A stretch of DNA of 64,000 nucleotides from CAVONV01 sp963697355. Lineage in GTDB: Bacteria; Acidobacteriota; Vicinamibacteria; Marinacidobacterales; DATDRI01. The notes beneath the pieces were generated by a model. The model saw only the letters and a list, made by a program, of their open reading frames with translations. It made no database searches and was not told the origin of the DNA. The position numbers were made by a program, and so were the translations under genes. The stretch spans positions 248,001 to 312,000 of the forward strand of contig CAVONV010000011.1 of the NCBI GenBank assembly GCA_963697355.1. The letters are read 5' to 3'. Shown in pieces: positions 10,005-20,338 of the stretch; the stretch's first letter is position 1, and each line of letters opens with the position of its first letter.

Positions 10005-12510
10005 ATGAAAAGAATCAAGGTCGCTTTTCGCACGCTCTTCAAGACACCCTTTGTCACGCTCATTGCCATCGTTTCCTTGGCGCTCGGGATCGGAGCGAAC
10101 TCGGCTACCTTCTCACTCATGTACCAAATGCTGCTCCGGCCACTGCCCGTCCCGGAGCCTGAACGGCTGGTCAACCTGGCCGCGCCTCCTCCCAACCATG
10201 GCATGCAATCCTGTGGCAACGCGGGCGGATGCGACGAGATTTTCAGCTACCCGATGTTCCGGGACCTCGAGGCCATCGACACAGTTTTTACTGGATTGGC
10301 TGCCCATCGCATCTTTGGTGCCAACTTGGCTTTTCAAGGACAAACGTTGGACGGCGAAGGGGTGCTTGTCTCGGGTCACTACTTCCCGGTGCTTGGGATC
10401 CAGCCGGCTGCCGGGCGTCTCATTGCTCCAGATGATGACAAGACATTCGGCGGTGACTTCGTAGTGGTCTTGAGCCATGCCTACTGGCGTACCCGATTCG
10501 ATGCCCGTCCCGATGTGGTGGGCGAGACGCTCACCGTCAACGGTCAGCCCATGACCATCATCGGCGTGGCACCGCAGGGCTTCGACGGGACGACACTCGG
10601 GAACCAACCCAAGGTGTTCGTGCCGCTTACGATGCACGGGCTCATGGTGCCCCAGTGGAAGGACAAACTCGTGGAAAACCGACGCGGCTACTGGCTTTAC
10701 GTCTTTGGACGCATGAAGCCGGGCGTGTCGCTCGAGCAGGCACGCACCGCCATCAACGTCCCCTACCGCGCCATCATCAACGACGTCGAGGTGCCGCTTC
10801 AGGAAGGCATGAGTGAACAGACGTTGGAACGTTTCAAAAAAAAGGAGATCGGGGTTGCTGATGGTCGGCGCGGACAGAGCAGCTTGCATCGCGAAGCAAG
10901 TGCACCGGTGTGGCTCCTCTTCACCGTAACAGGTGTGGTGCTCTTGATCGCCTGCGCCAATATCGCCAATCTACTCCTGGCACGAACGGCCACACGCGCC
11001 ACAGAGATGGCGGTGCGATTGTCGGTCGGAGCGAGTCGTCGCCATCTGATCGGACAGCTTCTCGTCGAGTCGTGTTTGCTGGCCGTCTTCGGTGGACTGG
11101 CCGGCCTCATCGTCGCTCGCTGGACGCTCGTCTTCATTCGCACGCTACTTCCGCCCGAGGGGATCACGACTATCCAGTTCGAGCTCTTGCCTCCGGTCAT
11201 CCTCTTCGCAGCAGCGCTCTCGCTCGGTACGGGGCTCTTCTTCGGGCTTTTCCCTGCTCTGCACAGCACCCGTAACGAGCTCGTCTCGGTGCTCAAAGGA
11301 GACTCGGGGCAACCCTCCGGTGCCCGGGCGGCGTCGCGATTCCGGACGACGCTGGCGACGGCGCAAATCGCCCTTTCGATGGCACTACTCATCTCAGCGG
11401 GCCTCTTCGCCAAGAGCCTGCTCAACGTCAGCCGTGTCGATATCGGTATCGAAGTCGACGGATTGATTACCTTCTCCGTCTCTCCGGAGCTCAACAACTA
11501 CACTCCCGACGAATCACGCACGCTTTTCGAGAGGATCGAGGATGAGCTCTCCGCTATTCCTGGCGTCACCGACGTGTCGGCGGCGTTGGTCCCCATCATT
11601 GCCGGAAACAGTTGGGGCACCGACGTGGCCGTCGAGGGCTTCGAGTCCGGCCCGGATATCGACGACAACTCACGTTTCAACAGGATTGGCCCCGATTACT
11701 TTCGCACGCTTCGCATCTCCCTTTTAGCGGGTCGTGACTTCACGCGCAGCGACGCCCTCAACGCTCCGAAGGTGGCCATCGTCAACGAGACGTTTGCAAA
11801 GAAGTTCAATATCGAAGGCGACGTCATTGGCCGGCGTATGACCACCGACACGGAGAAGGGTGAGCTCGACACCGAGATCGTGGGGCTCATGCCGGACATG
11901 AAATACAACCAGGTCAAGCAAGAGGCCCCACCACTATTCGTGCAGCCGTACCGGCAAGACGAGAACATTGGTTTTCTCACCTTTTACGTTAGAAGCGCCC
12001 TCCCACCCGAACAGCTTCTGCCGACCATCCGAGCAACCATGGCAAAGCTGGACCCGAATTTGCCCATTGAAGACATCAAGACGATGAGGGATCAAGTTCA
12101 GGGAGAATGTGTTCGTCGATCGGATGATCAGTACCCTCTCGGCGGCGTTCGCTGTCCTTGCGACGATTCTAGCGGCCGTCGGTCTTTACGGTGTGCTCGC
12201 CTACAGCGTGACGCAACGAACGCGCGAAATCGGCTTGCGCATGGCGCTAGGCGCTGACGGCGGCCGTGTCCGCAAGATGGTGCTAGGCCAAGTCGGATGG
12301 ATGACGCTTATCGGCGGCGCAGTGGGTATCGCGGCGGCCATAGGACTCGGCCGGATCGCTCAATCACTGCTTTTCGAAGTCGAAGGCCACGACCCCGTCG
12401 TGCTCGTTTCCTCAACGGTTCTACTCGTCACGATTGCACTCGCGGCGGGATTCGTTCCGGCGCTGTACGCATCGCGCATCGATCCGATGCGAGCACTTCG
12501 GTACGAATAG
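10005..12510 (+). CDS. MacB/FtsX-like ADOP-family ABC permease (one-base frameshift)
   Basis: ATG at 10005 after CGGAG. The protein has the layout of the acidobacterial duplicated orphan permeases: an N-terminal membrane helix (FVTLIAIVSLALGIGANSAT), a MacB-type periplasmic domain, the first FtsX core (VVLLIACANIANLLLARTA), then a second copy of the whole set. The last FtsX core (LYGVLAYSVTQRTREIGLRM) lies one frame over because of an extra G in GGG at 12101-12103; removing it gives exactly 835 codons. These permeases lack a fused ATPase and their substrates are unknown; by analogy with MacB they probably power envelope transport with a separate ATPase. No ABC ATPase gene is adjacent here. 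Confidence 0.85.
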
Positions 12511-12574
12511 CATCGAGATTACGAGCGTCGTAACCAATGGCATGTCTTTAGTAGGCAGTCAAGCAGTCGACGAC

Positions 12575-13684
12575 TTAGTCTCGGGTACCACCGCTAACGG
12601 TCCGACCGTGGGGAAATTCCTTCACCTGGGGACCACGATTTGTGCTTTTGATTTCTGCGACGTTTTCACCCTTGTCGTGGAACATACGCTTCCCGTGCTT
12701 CAGACTCTCTACCCACCGTCGCATTCGAGAAGGATCCGCGAATTCCGGGTTCACGACTCCCCCACGCGCCAACATCTGAACGAGAGTATCCATCTTCTCT
12801 TCCAGCGATGAGATACGCGAACCGAGCGTCGTCAATGGTTCACCACCCATCGTTGACTCACTCTTTTCGTGCGGGGGGGGTTCGGCTACATCCTGTACTA
12901 TTCTCAGCTCGGAAATAGCCTCTTGGACTTCCTCTTCGCCGATCTTCCAGACGTCTTTGGCGAATCCAACAATCAAGCTACGATCGCAGATGATATTGAT
13001 GAGTCGCGGAATCCCGAAGGAATGCTGCTGAATGGCCTGAATCGCCTGAGAAGAGAAAATATCGGTATCCGGCGACCCCGCAGTCCTCAGATGGTGTTTG
13101 ATATAGGCCTGTGTGTGCACGATATCGAGCGGCTCCAGTTGGGTTCGAACAGCCACGCGTTGCTGCAAGGCAGCCAACTCCGGAGTTGCAAGCGATTCCA
13201 CAAGCGAAGGTTGGCCTGCCATAATGATGTCGATCAGTTTTCTTTTCTCGTGCTCTAGATTCGTAAGTTGTTGTATTTCCTGCAGTTGCTTCCTAGTAAG
13301 ATTCTGAGCCTCATCGACGAGTAGGACCAACGTGATATGCGGCCCGTTGATGAGAAACGTCTTCAGACTTTCCTCGCCGAAGGCCAGGTTGGAGCTTGGA
13401 ATCTCCAAGGCGGCATGAAGTTTGGAAAGAAGAGATTTCCTTCCCGGCGAAGCGTCCGACAGAAAGACTCCCTTCTGCTGAGGGCCGAGGATCTGTAACA
13501 GGCGTTTCAGAATCGTGGTTTTTCCGGTGCCGGGCTCACCAATGAGCGTGGCAAGGCCTTGACGCTCTTCAATGACATAGCAAAGCTCATTGATCGGAAC
13601 CTGGTGAGCAGCCGGATAGTAGTAGGCAGGATCGTGCGCTAACTTGAAAGGTCGGTCTCTGAGACCATAGTGATGTAGATACAT
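12575..13684 (-). CDS. ExeA/GspA-like AAA+ ATPase
   Basis: The 369-residue product begins MYLHHYGLRDRPFKLAHDP, the classic N-terminus of ExeA/GspA-type ATPases, where a conserved YGL.E.PF motif leads the domain. Walker A is GEPGTGKT (49-56), Walker B LLVDEAQN (121-128), and the arginine-finger region is near SFGIPRLINIICDRSL. In relatives this family assists assembly of type II secretion or pilus machinery, or polysaccharide export, at the inner membrane. The C-terminal 100 residues are charged, with a short coiled-coil (SRISSLEEKMDTLVQMLAR), and lack the peptidoglycan-binding domain of true ExeA. Its 5' leader contains the hairpin cluster described at 13685-14074, including a terminator-like hairpin about 40 bases before the ATG. 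Confidence 0.85.
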   Translation of the reverse strand: MYLHHYGLRDRPFKLAHDPAYYYPAAHQVPINELCYVIEERQGLATLIGEPGTGKTTILKRLLQILGPQQKGVFLSDASPGRKSLLSKLHAALEIPSSNLAFGEESLKTFLINGPHITLVLLVDEAQNLTRKQLQEIQQLTNLEHEKRKLIDIIMAGQPSLVESLATPELAALQQRVAVRTQLEPLDIVHTQAYIKHHLRTAGSPDTDIFSSQAIQAIQQHSFGIPRLINIICDRSLIVGFAKDVWKIGEEEVQEAISELRIVQDVAEPPPHEKSESTMGGEPLTTLGSRISSLEEKMDTLVQMLARGGVVNPEFADPSRMRRWVESLKHGKRMFHDKGENVAEIKSTNRGPQVKEFPHGRTVSGGTRD

Positions 13685-14074
13685 TGCTCTTGCTCACCCA
13701 AATGAAGTACTTGATACAAACAAAGCGCCGTTTCGGCGCACCAACACCCAACGACCAGTACTATGTCACTGGTGGGGTTCTCCGGCGGTCTTGGACCGCC
13801 CATTTGGAACAAACCCCTGGCTGGGAAGGGATTAACAACAATTAATCCAATGCTTCACAGAAGTCAAGCATAAATGCGAAGAAAGTGGGTTCGAACCATG
13901 AGGCATCAGCCTCGACGACACGGAGATCCGCTCAACGACGAACGGATAACGTACCCATCATCAGCACGATTCGATAGAATGCACCGGGAGTAAACAGCTC
14001 TACATGGTCGAGCGGTGGATCGTCAACGGACACCTTGGCACGTCCTCGAGAGCGTAAACCAGAGGCACTTCTAG
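13685..14074. other. Divergent intergenic region with four consecutive hairpins; candidate structured leader
   Basis: This 390-base gap lies between the ExeA-like gene (leftward) and the radical SAM gene (rightward). Four perfect inverted repeats lie within 124 bases: GCGCCG-TTT-CGGCGC (13725-13739), ACCAGT-8-ACTGGT (13754-13773), GGCGGTC-TTG-GACCGCC (13784-13800) enclosed by GGGGTT/AACCCC (13773-13778 and 13812-13817), and GGATTAA-6-TTAATCC (13829-13848). Read toward the ExeA-like gene, the last element is a GC hairpin followed by TTTGTTTG, which resembles an intrinsic terminator just before the start codon. It could be a structured RNA leader, a set of protein operators, or both. I match it to no known riboswitch class. 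From 13849 to 14074 I see nothing definite. Confidence 0.5.
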
Positions 14075-15613
14075 ATGCACGTTTTTCTGATATACGTTAG
14101 AGACAACGACTACTTTCAGATGCTGCCGCAAGAGCTGGGTGGCTCGAGGCCGGGTGACAAACGTGTCAAGGTCATGGCGTTCCCCCCCCTCGGGATCGAA
14201 ACCCTCGCCCCCGTGCTGAAGCGGCAAGGTCACCAGGTGCGGATGTTCGACACTTGTCATCCTCAAATGAGGGACGAGCATATTGTTCAGGCGGCGGTGG
14301 ACGAACGACCTGACGTCGTTGCACTCTCGTTTCTTTCTACGACCACCTATCCGGCAGTCAAGAAATTGTCGGAGCAACTGAAGTCGCAAGTACCGGACAT
14401 TCCGATCATCCTCGGTGGTGTTTTCGCCACCATGAATGCGACTCACGTCCTGAAAGACTGTCGCTACGCCGACTGCGTTGGGGTTGGTGAAGGCGAAGAG
14501 CTTCTACCAGACTACTTAGACAATCTCGATCGCCTCGACACGGTGGAAGGCTTGGTTTGGCGGGACGGGGACCGGATCGTCCAGAATGCACCGCGTCCCA
14601 TCATTCGGGATCTGGACCAGTTCCCCTACCCGGAGCGGAACACTCTTCCCATCGACTATATCGAATCCTTACCTCTTGACGTACCGGCTGTGCTCTCTCT
14701 CGACAGATTTTGCACGATTCAAACGTCTCGGGGTTGTCCCTATGGCTGCATCTATTGCGACATCCCTTCTCTTGCCAACGGCAAATGGCGCTGTCGCTCT
14801 CCGGAGCACGTATTGGGTGAAATGCAGCAACTCAATGATGCAGGCTATCGCTCGATCTATTTCACAGATGACCACTTTCTGTTGAAACGTAAGCGTATCA
14901 ATGAAATCTGCAGCGGCATCATCGACCGTGGGCTCGAGTTCGGCTGGGGTTGTGAGGGGCGGGTAGATTCGGTCGCCGTCGATCAACTGCCGATCATGGG
15001 CAAGGCGAACTGCCGATGGCTCGCGTACGGTGTCGAGGCCGGAACGCAAAAGGTCCTGGATCGGCTCAACAAGAGCCAAACACTAGAACAGATCGAGCAC
15101 GCGGTGAGCGAGACGAAACGGCATGGGATCGAAAGAGCCCACGGTTTTTTTCTGGTGGGCTCGCCGGACGAAACGGAAGAGGACATCCTGGAGAGCTTTC
15201 GCTTTGCGGCCCGATTGCAGCTGGACACTTTCGGCTTCAATCGCTTATGCGTCTACCGAGGAACGCCCTTGTGGAGAGAATACATCGATCGAGGGATCAT
15301 CGACGACGAACGGGACTGGAACAAATGGTTCAAGTGCTCCGACATCGATCCCACGATTCTACCCAGTGAGGTCGTGAACCGCGCCCGAAAGAAGGGTTAC
15401 GCATTGCTCTTCGCCCGCCGGATATTCTGGCGTCCTATCAAGACGTTCAAGCTTATTCGCACTTTTGGTCGTTATATGAAGTGGTCTGATATTTGGAGGT
15501 TGCTCGCGAGCCCCTTCCAGCGCCGAGCCCTGACCCGCAAGCCCGAGCTCACGGCGAAAATGCTCGACATCGGATTAGAAGAGCCCGACCGACGCACGGT
15601 TTCTCATTCCTGA
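14075..15613 (+). CDS. B12-binding-domain radical SAM enzyme
   Basis: ATG at 14075 after AGAGG. Residues 1-150 form a cobalamin-binding Rossmann domain (PPLGIETLAPVLKRQGHQV, GVFATMNATHVL, VGVGEGEELLPDYL). The radical SAM core follows, with the 4Fe-4S motif CPYGCIYC (Cys221, 225, 228), a YFTDDHF strand and a GVEAGTQKVLDRLNK glycine region. The C-terminal 90 residues are basic and amphipathic (FWRPIKTFKLIRTFGRYM), as in BchE/Hpn-type enzymes that work at membranes. Class B enzymes of this type methylate or rearrange unactivated carbon, often in lipid, tetrapyrrole or natural-product pathways; the substrate cannot be told from sequence. Length (512) and frame are intact. Confidence 0.88.
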   Translation: MHVFLIYVRDNDYFQMLPQELGGSRPGDKRVKVMAFPPLGIETLAPVLKRQGHQVRMFDTCHPQMRDEHIVQAAVDERPDVVALSFLSTTTYPAVKKLSEQLKSQVPDIPIILGGVFATMNATHVLKDCRYADCVGVGEGEELLPDYLDNLDRLDTVEGLVWRDGDRIVQNAPRPIIRDLDQFPYPERNTLPIDYIESLPLDVPAVLSLDRFCTIQTSRGCPYGCIYCDIPSLANGKWRCRSPEHVLGEMQQLNDAGYRSIYFTDDHFLLKRKRINEICSGIIDRGLEFGWGCEGRVDSVAVDQLPIMGKANCRWLAYGVEAGTQKVLDRLNKSQTLEQIEHAVSETKRHGIERAHGFFLVGSPDETEEDILESFRFAARLQLDTFGFNRLCVYRGTPLWREYIDRGIIDDERDWNKWFKCSDIDPTILPSEVVNRARKKGYALLFARRIFWRPIKTFKLIRTFGRYMKWSDIWRLLASPFQRRALTRKPELTAKMLDIGLEEPDRRTVSHS

Positions 15614-15639
15614 GACTTCACAAGGCGATCCAACAATTT

Positions 15640-15712
15640 GGATAGGCCTATCCTACTGCCCGAAGAAAAAGCTCGACACCAAGAAAAACTTGGTTACAAT
15701 GTGGGCCTATCC
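15640..15712 (+). promoter_or_regulatory. Palindrome GGATAGGCCTATCC with repeated half-site
   Basis: A perfect 14-base palindrome, GGATAGGCCTATCC, lies at 15640-15653, and its 9-base half GGCCTATCC recurs at 15704-15712. Between the radical SAM stop (15613) and the ParB-HATPase start (15885), this spacing looks like a main operator with a secondary half-site. The cognate regulator is unknown. Confidence 0.45.
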
Positions 15713-15884
15713 GGACAATTTTCTGTCTCCAAGTGGGAGTCAACACACGGCGTCTCTGGGGGGATAAGGGTGCAAACGCCCGCAACGGCCGACCGGGCTT
15801 TGAGGCTTGCTCAGGCGGCGCTTCTATCCATGCTCGTGCCCGGAGCAACGGTATTCGTCCTACCAGTCGGTGGAGGTAGAACCC

Positions 15885-17060
15885 ATGGCGAAGTCAGAAC
15901 ACGAGAAGTTGGTGCCCAAATCCTTCGATACCTTCCCATTCGACGAGTTGCGCGACATGGAAACAGACCTTTTCGAGGCGGGGGTCTGGCGCTCGTCAGT
16001 TGACACCGACGGGAAGGAAGGATTACCCATCCAGTACAAGATGCGTCACGACGCTCATTACGTTGACGAGCTGTTTTCTGCAAAGGCCGCGCGACAAGTC
16101 ATCCGCCTGCCTGTGAATCAGATTCTAGAGACGGCGAATAATGCGTTCGCCATCGGACCTCTCACCGACTCCATCGCCGAGCTCGGAGTACTTCAGCCGC
16201 TCATCGTCCGCCGGCGCCGGAGTCGCTATGAGCTCGTGGCCGGAGCGAAGCGGCTTGCGGCAGCGAAGGCCGCCGGTTTGACCGAAGTACCCTGCTGGCT
16301 CTACGACGTCGATGACCACCAAGCGCGACGACTAAAGGAAGCGACGAATCTCCTTGGCGACGACAGTCGAGCACGAGAGTCGTCCAACGAACGAACGTTG
16401 TTGAAGCATGTGCTTCCGATTCTTGGCCGGAGCTTCCAAACCCTGCACTCCTGTCTTCGCCAATTGAGTGAGAGCGGTGACTCTCCGGTAACCCGAGTTG
16501 CGAACGATACGACTCAAGCCGAAGCACAACGAGCTATCTGTTTGACATGGGGAGCCATGCTGATGAGCTCCACGCCGAAACTGACTCTATCGAACTTTGA
16601 CGCCGCTACGGTCTTAGATGAGGTGTTTCACCTCTACGACATCGAGCACGATCTGGCAAACATAAGCCTTACTAAGAGTGTTCAGGGCCAGTGCTCGTTG
16701 AGAACCGACCGACGTCTGGTGTATGTGGCCGTGAGAGGAGCACTGGACACCATTCTGCCGCTGGCCCGCCGAGGCCGAGCTGCTGAGGTTGCCGTCCGCC
16801 TCTCGCGCGATGACCTATCTCGAACGGTCGTTTTGCAGGTTTCTCAAGAGGTCCACCGACCACCGGACTCATCGTGGGATCGTTGGTTCGATCTGCAATG
16901 GCGCGAACGGCCAGGTGGGATTGAAGCTGGTGTCGGGCTCTTGGCGGCGAAGCGCGTGACCGAGCTTCTCGGTGGAGGGCTATCGATCCTGCCGCATCAA
17001 GGCCCAGGGTGTAAGCTCAATTTGAGCTTCTCGGAAACCACTATTCAAAGCGCCGGATGA
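15885..17060 (+). CDS. ParB-like domain fused to degenerate histidine-kinase-type ATPase domain
   Basis: The start is ATG 15885, with GGAGG 8 bases upstream; an earlier ATG at 15807 has no such site. Around residues 60-165 lies a ParB/Srx-like domain (PLTDSIAELGVLQPLIVRRR, then YELVAGAKRLAAAKAAGLTE), where GAKR stands in for the usual GERR. The C-terminal 150 residues resemble a GHKL ATPase of sensor kinases: an N-box-like helix (VYVAVRGALDTILPLARRG) and a G-box GGIEAGVGLLAAKRVTELLG. No His-phosphoacceptor helix and no helix-turn-helix are evident. ParB domains are CTP-dependent DNA clamps in chromosome segregation; the pairing with a GHKL fold suggests a regulatory nucleotide switch, not segregation (inference). 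It converges with the RND gene. Confidence 0.7.
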   Translation: MAKSEHEKLVPKSFDTFPFDELRDMETDLFEAGVWRSSVDTDGKEGLPIQYKMRHDAHYVDELFSAKAARQVIRLPVNQILETANNAFAIGPLTDSIAELGVLQPLIVRRRRSRYELVAGAKRLAAAKAAGLTEVPCWLYDVDDHQARRLKEATNLLGDDSRARESSNERTLLKHVLPILGRSFQTLHSCLRQLSESGDSPVTRVANDTTQAEAQRAICLTWGAMLMSSTPKLTLSNFDAATVLDEVFHLYDIEHDLANISLTKSVQGQCSLRTDRRLVYVAVRGALDTILPLARRGRAAEVAVRLSRDDLSRTVVLQVSQEVHRPPDSSWDRWFDLQWRERPGGIEAGVGLLAAKRVTELLGGGLSILPHQGPGCKLNLSFSETTIQSAG

Positions 17061-17083
17061 CTCCACGGAGACAGGCTCCCCTC

Positions 17084-20000
17084 TTATGATTGCGGCGGTT
17101 CCTCTTGATGGCTCGTGTGGACCATCACCCGAGCGGACTCAACGCCGTAAATCCGACGCAAGAAGCTCGGCAGATTCCCCAATCCCGTCTTGAGGTCCTC
17201 CATGATCAAGTAGCCTGCCGGCACCAGCACCAAGCTGATAAAAGTGGAAAAGACCACTCCAAAGCCCAAGGATATGGCCATGGGGACCATGAACTTGGCT
17301 TGCATGCTTTTTTCCATCAACAGCGGAAGCAAGCCGAAGAACGTCGTCAACGAGGTCAGGAGAATCGGACGGAAGCGGACGACGCCGGCCTGCCTCACCG
17401 CCACCGCGAGATCCCCTGTGGATTGCCGATTGCGATTGATGAAATCCACCATGACCAGTGAGTCGTTCACCACGATACCGGCCAAGGCGACGATTCCGAA
17501 CATGGACAGGATCGTGAGAGGCATCCCCATGATGATGTGGCCCCAAATCGCGCCGACGATGCCGAAGGGAATGGCACTCATGATGACCACAGGCTGCGCA
17601 TAGGACTTCAACGGAACGGCCAAAAGAGCGTAGATCATGACGAGCGCAATCACGAACCCACGCTGCAATCCTCCCATGGAGTCCCGCATCTCTGCTTGCG
17701 TGCCCTCGAAGGTGTAGGTAACTCCAGGGTGGCTGGCAAGAATTCCGGGTATGACATTGGCCGCCAAGTCACCAAGAACTTCACCCGACGTCGTTTGCTC
17801 TTCGTCCACGTCAGCGGTGACGTTGATCGCACGACGCCGATCCACCCGCGTGATCGTGGCATAGCCGCGCCCCTGCTCCACCACCGCCACTTCGCTGAAG
17901 GGAACTTCCCTGCCCTCGGGTGTGCGCACACGCATGCTCTTCGAGATCTCCAATCGACCGACGCGCGCTCTCGGGATAGCGAACCATGACGCGGACGTCG
18001 TCCCGGCCCCTCTGGATTCGCTGGGCTTCCTCGCCGTAGAAGGCTTGTCGGACCTGTCGACCGAGGTTCGTCAGCGTAAGGCCCAGCACTTCGGCCGACG
18101 GCTTGATGTTGAGCTTGATCTCCTTCTTCCCTTCCCGGAACGAGTCGGCAATCTCGTAAACGCCGGCATATTCCTCCAGTCGGGCCTTGAGCTCATTGGC
18201 AGCGGCGCGAAGCTCGTCGATGTCCGGGCCAGTAAACTGGACGTTGATATCCTCCCCTGCCGAGAACAAGGACGCGTTGAACTTGAGCTGCACGACGTCG
18301 GGGATGGCCGCGGTTCGCTCGCGCCAGCGATTCACGGCTTCGGTACTGGTAAAGGTTCGTTCCTCAGCCGGGGCCAACTCGATGAAGACCTCGCCCAGGT
18401 GGGACGAGCGACACCTGATTGCTTGCGGTCATGCCTGGAGGTCCTTGTTGGGCTCTCGATTGTCCGCCTATGGATCGCCGAGACCGTCTGAAAAGGGTCC
18501 ATACCTGACTCTGTCCCCATCACTCCCGGCGAACGTCCTCGCACTCTGCTCCAAAACGCGAAGGGCCTCGGAGGTCACCTCGACGGGCGTTCCTTGCGGC
18601 ATGGTCAACGATACCGAGATGAAGTCGCTTTCTACAGGCGGCATGAAGACGAAACTGATCCAGCCCGCTCCCACGATGCCTAGGGTGATGATGAGCGTCG
18701 CTACACCGACGGCGACCGTGGCGTAGCGCCATTGGAGACCCAGCTCGAGAGAGGGCCGATAGGCATGATGGATGAACCATTGGAGCCCGTCGGCGACTCG
18801 AGTCTGGAATCGTCCCCACGAACCCTCTGGTTTAGCAGCCGCCGCGTCCTTGGTCGTCTCCATTGGAGGCTTTTTGCTTCTTCATGTGAGAAAGATGGGC
18901 CGGGAGGATGAAAAGACACTCCACGAGAGAGAACAAAAGACAAGGGATGACGACGAGAGGAATGTTCCTCATCATCTTTACCCATGATGCCTTCTACACC
19001 CACGAGAGGGCTGAATGCCGCCACCGTCGTCAGCACCGCAAAAATGACAGGTGTTGCCACTTCCAGGGTTCCTTCAATGGCACCTTTCAGTCTCTTGCCA
19101 TGCCGCGATTGATGCGTGAAGACGTTCTCACCCACGATGATGGCGTCATCCACCACGATGCCGAGAACAACGATGAAGGCAAAAAGAGAAATCATGTTGA
19201 TTGAGATATCCAGCCCGGGAAGAAGCCACAAAGCGCCTAAAAAGGAAATGGGAATTCCCAAGCTGACCCAAAACGCAAGACGAAATCGCAGGAACAGGGC
19301 AAGTGTCAATACCACCAAAATGAACCCGTTTCGGCCGTTACGCATGAGAAGATCCAATCGATCGCGAAGGATCTTGGAGCTGTCTTGAATCGGCGTAAGA
19401 TGAAGCCCTTCCGGCAAAGCCGGTCCCTTGCTCTCGACGTAAGCATGGACCTTCTCAGCAATATCCAGAGCGGCTTGCTCGCCCGTACGGAATACCTGGA
19501 TCACGAGCGCCGGTTGCCCTTGAAAACGAGACAACTGATCCGTGTCGGCAAAACCGTCGACGACCCGAGCGATTTCGCCCAAACGTACGTGCGTCCCATC
19601 CTGGCGCGACAGCAGGACGAGATCTTCGAACTCCTCGCCCCGATAAGCCTGGCCCTTGGTGCGCAGAAGAACCTCTCCGCCATCTGTCTTCACGGAGCCC
19701 GCAGGAAGGTCGAGAGAAGAAGAACGCACGGCGCGAGCGACCTGATCGAATGTGAGACCGTAGCGTTGCAGCTTTTCCTCCGAAACCTCGACAGAGATTT
19801 CGTACGGCCGAGCGTTCGTTAGATCCACCTGGGTGATTCCAGGCATTGCCAGAAGCTCATCGCGGACTTGTTCCGCTACGACTTTGAGGGACCGCTCATC
19901 GGTATCTCCCCATACCGCCACGTCGATGACTTGTCGACGCGCCGTGACCTCTTGGATGATGGGCTTTTCCGTTTCCTCGGGAAAGGTATCGATGGCATCG

Positions 20001-20338
20001 ACTTTGGATTTCACATCATCGACCACTTTGCTCTTGTTGGCGCCCAGCTCGAGCTCCACGTTCACCCGTCCGGAACCCTCCGATGCCGTCGAGGTGACTT
20101 GCTTGATGCCGTCGATGCCTTGAATCGCTTCCTCGATCCGAACACAAACCGCTTCCTCGACTTCTGCCGGAGAAGCGCCTAGATAGGGAACGGTGATGTT
20201 GATCTGATCCAAATCGAACTCGGGAAAAACCTCCTTTTTTACGGCGAAGGCGGTCACGAACCCGGCAGCGACGATGAGCACCATGAGCAAATTGGCCGCA
20301 ACAGGGTTTCTTGCAAACCAGTCGATGGCGCGATTCAC
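17084..20338 (-). CDS. RND-family efflux pump (AcrB/HAE1-like), several frameshifts
   Basis: The inner-membrane proton-driven pump subunit of a tripartite efflux system. It starts MNRAIDWFARNPVAANLLMV, a typical RND TM1. TM4 carries the two proton-relay aspartates (LGIVVDDAIIVGENV). Both periplasmic porter halves and the second membrane bundle (ending FIHQ-type MVHTSHQEEPPQS) are present. Shifts occur at an extra A in AAA near 18982-18985, one near 18870 in an A-run, at least two between 18420 and 18500, and one near 17945. Corrected length is about 1085 codons, right for the family. The ATG overlaps the adaptor stop, so it is the last gene of the leftward TetR-OMF-adaptor-RND operon. Substrates cannot be predicted. 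Confidence 0.85.

Noticed and set aside
12575..17060. Exosortase/PEP-CTERM or exopolysaccharide locus suggested by the ExeA-like ATPase
   Set aside because: No exosortase, glycosyltransferase or polysaccharide-export gene lies in the window near it.
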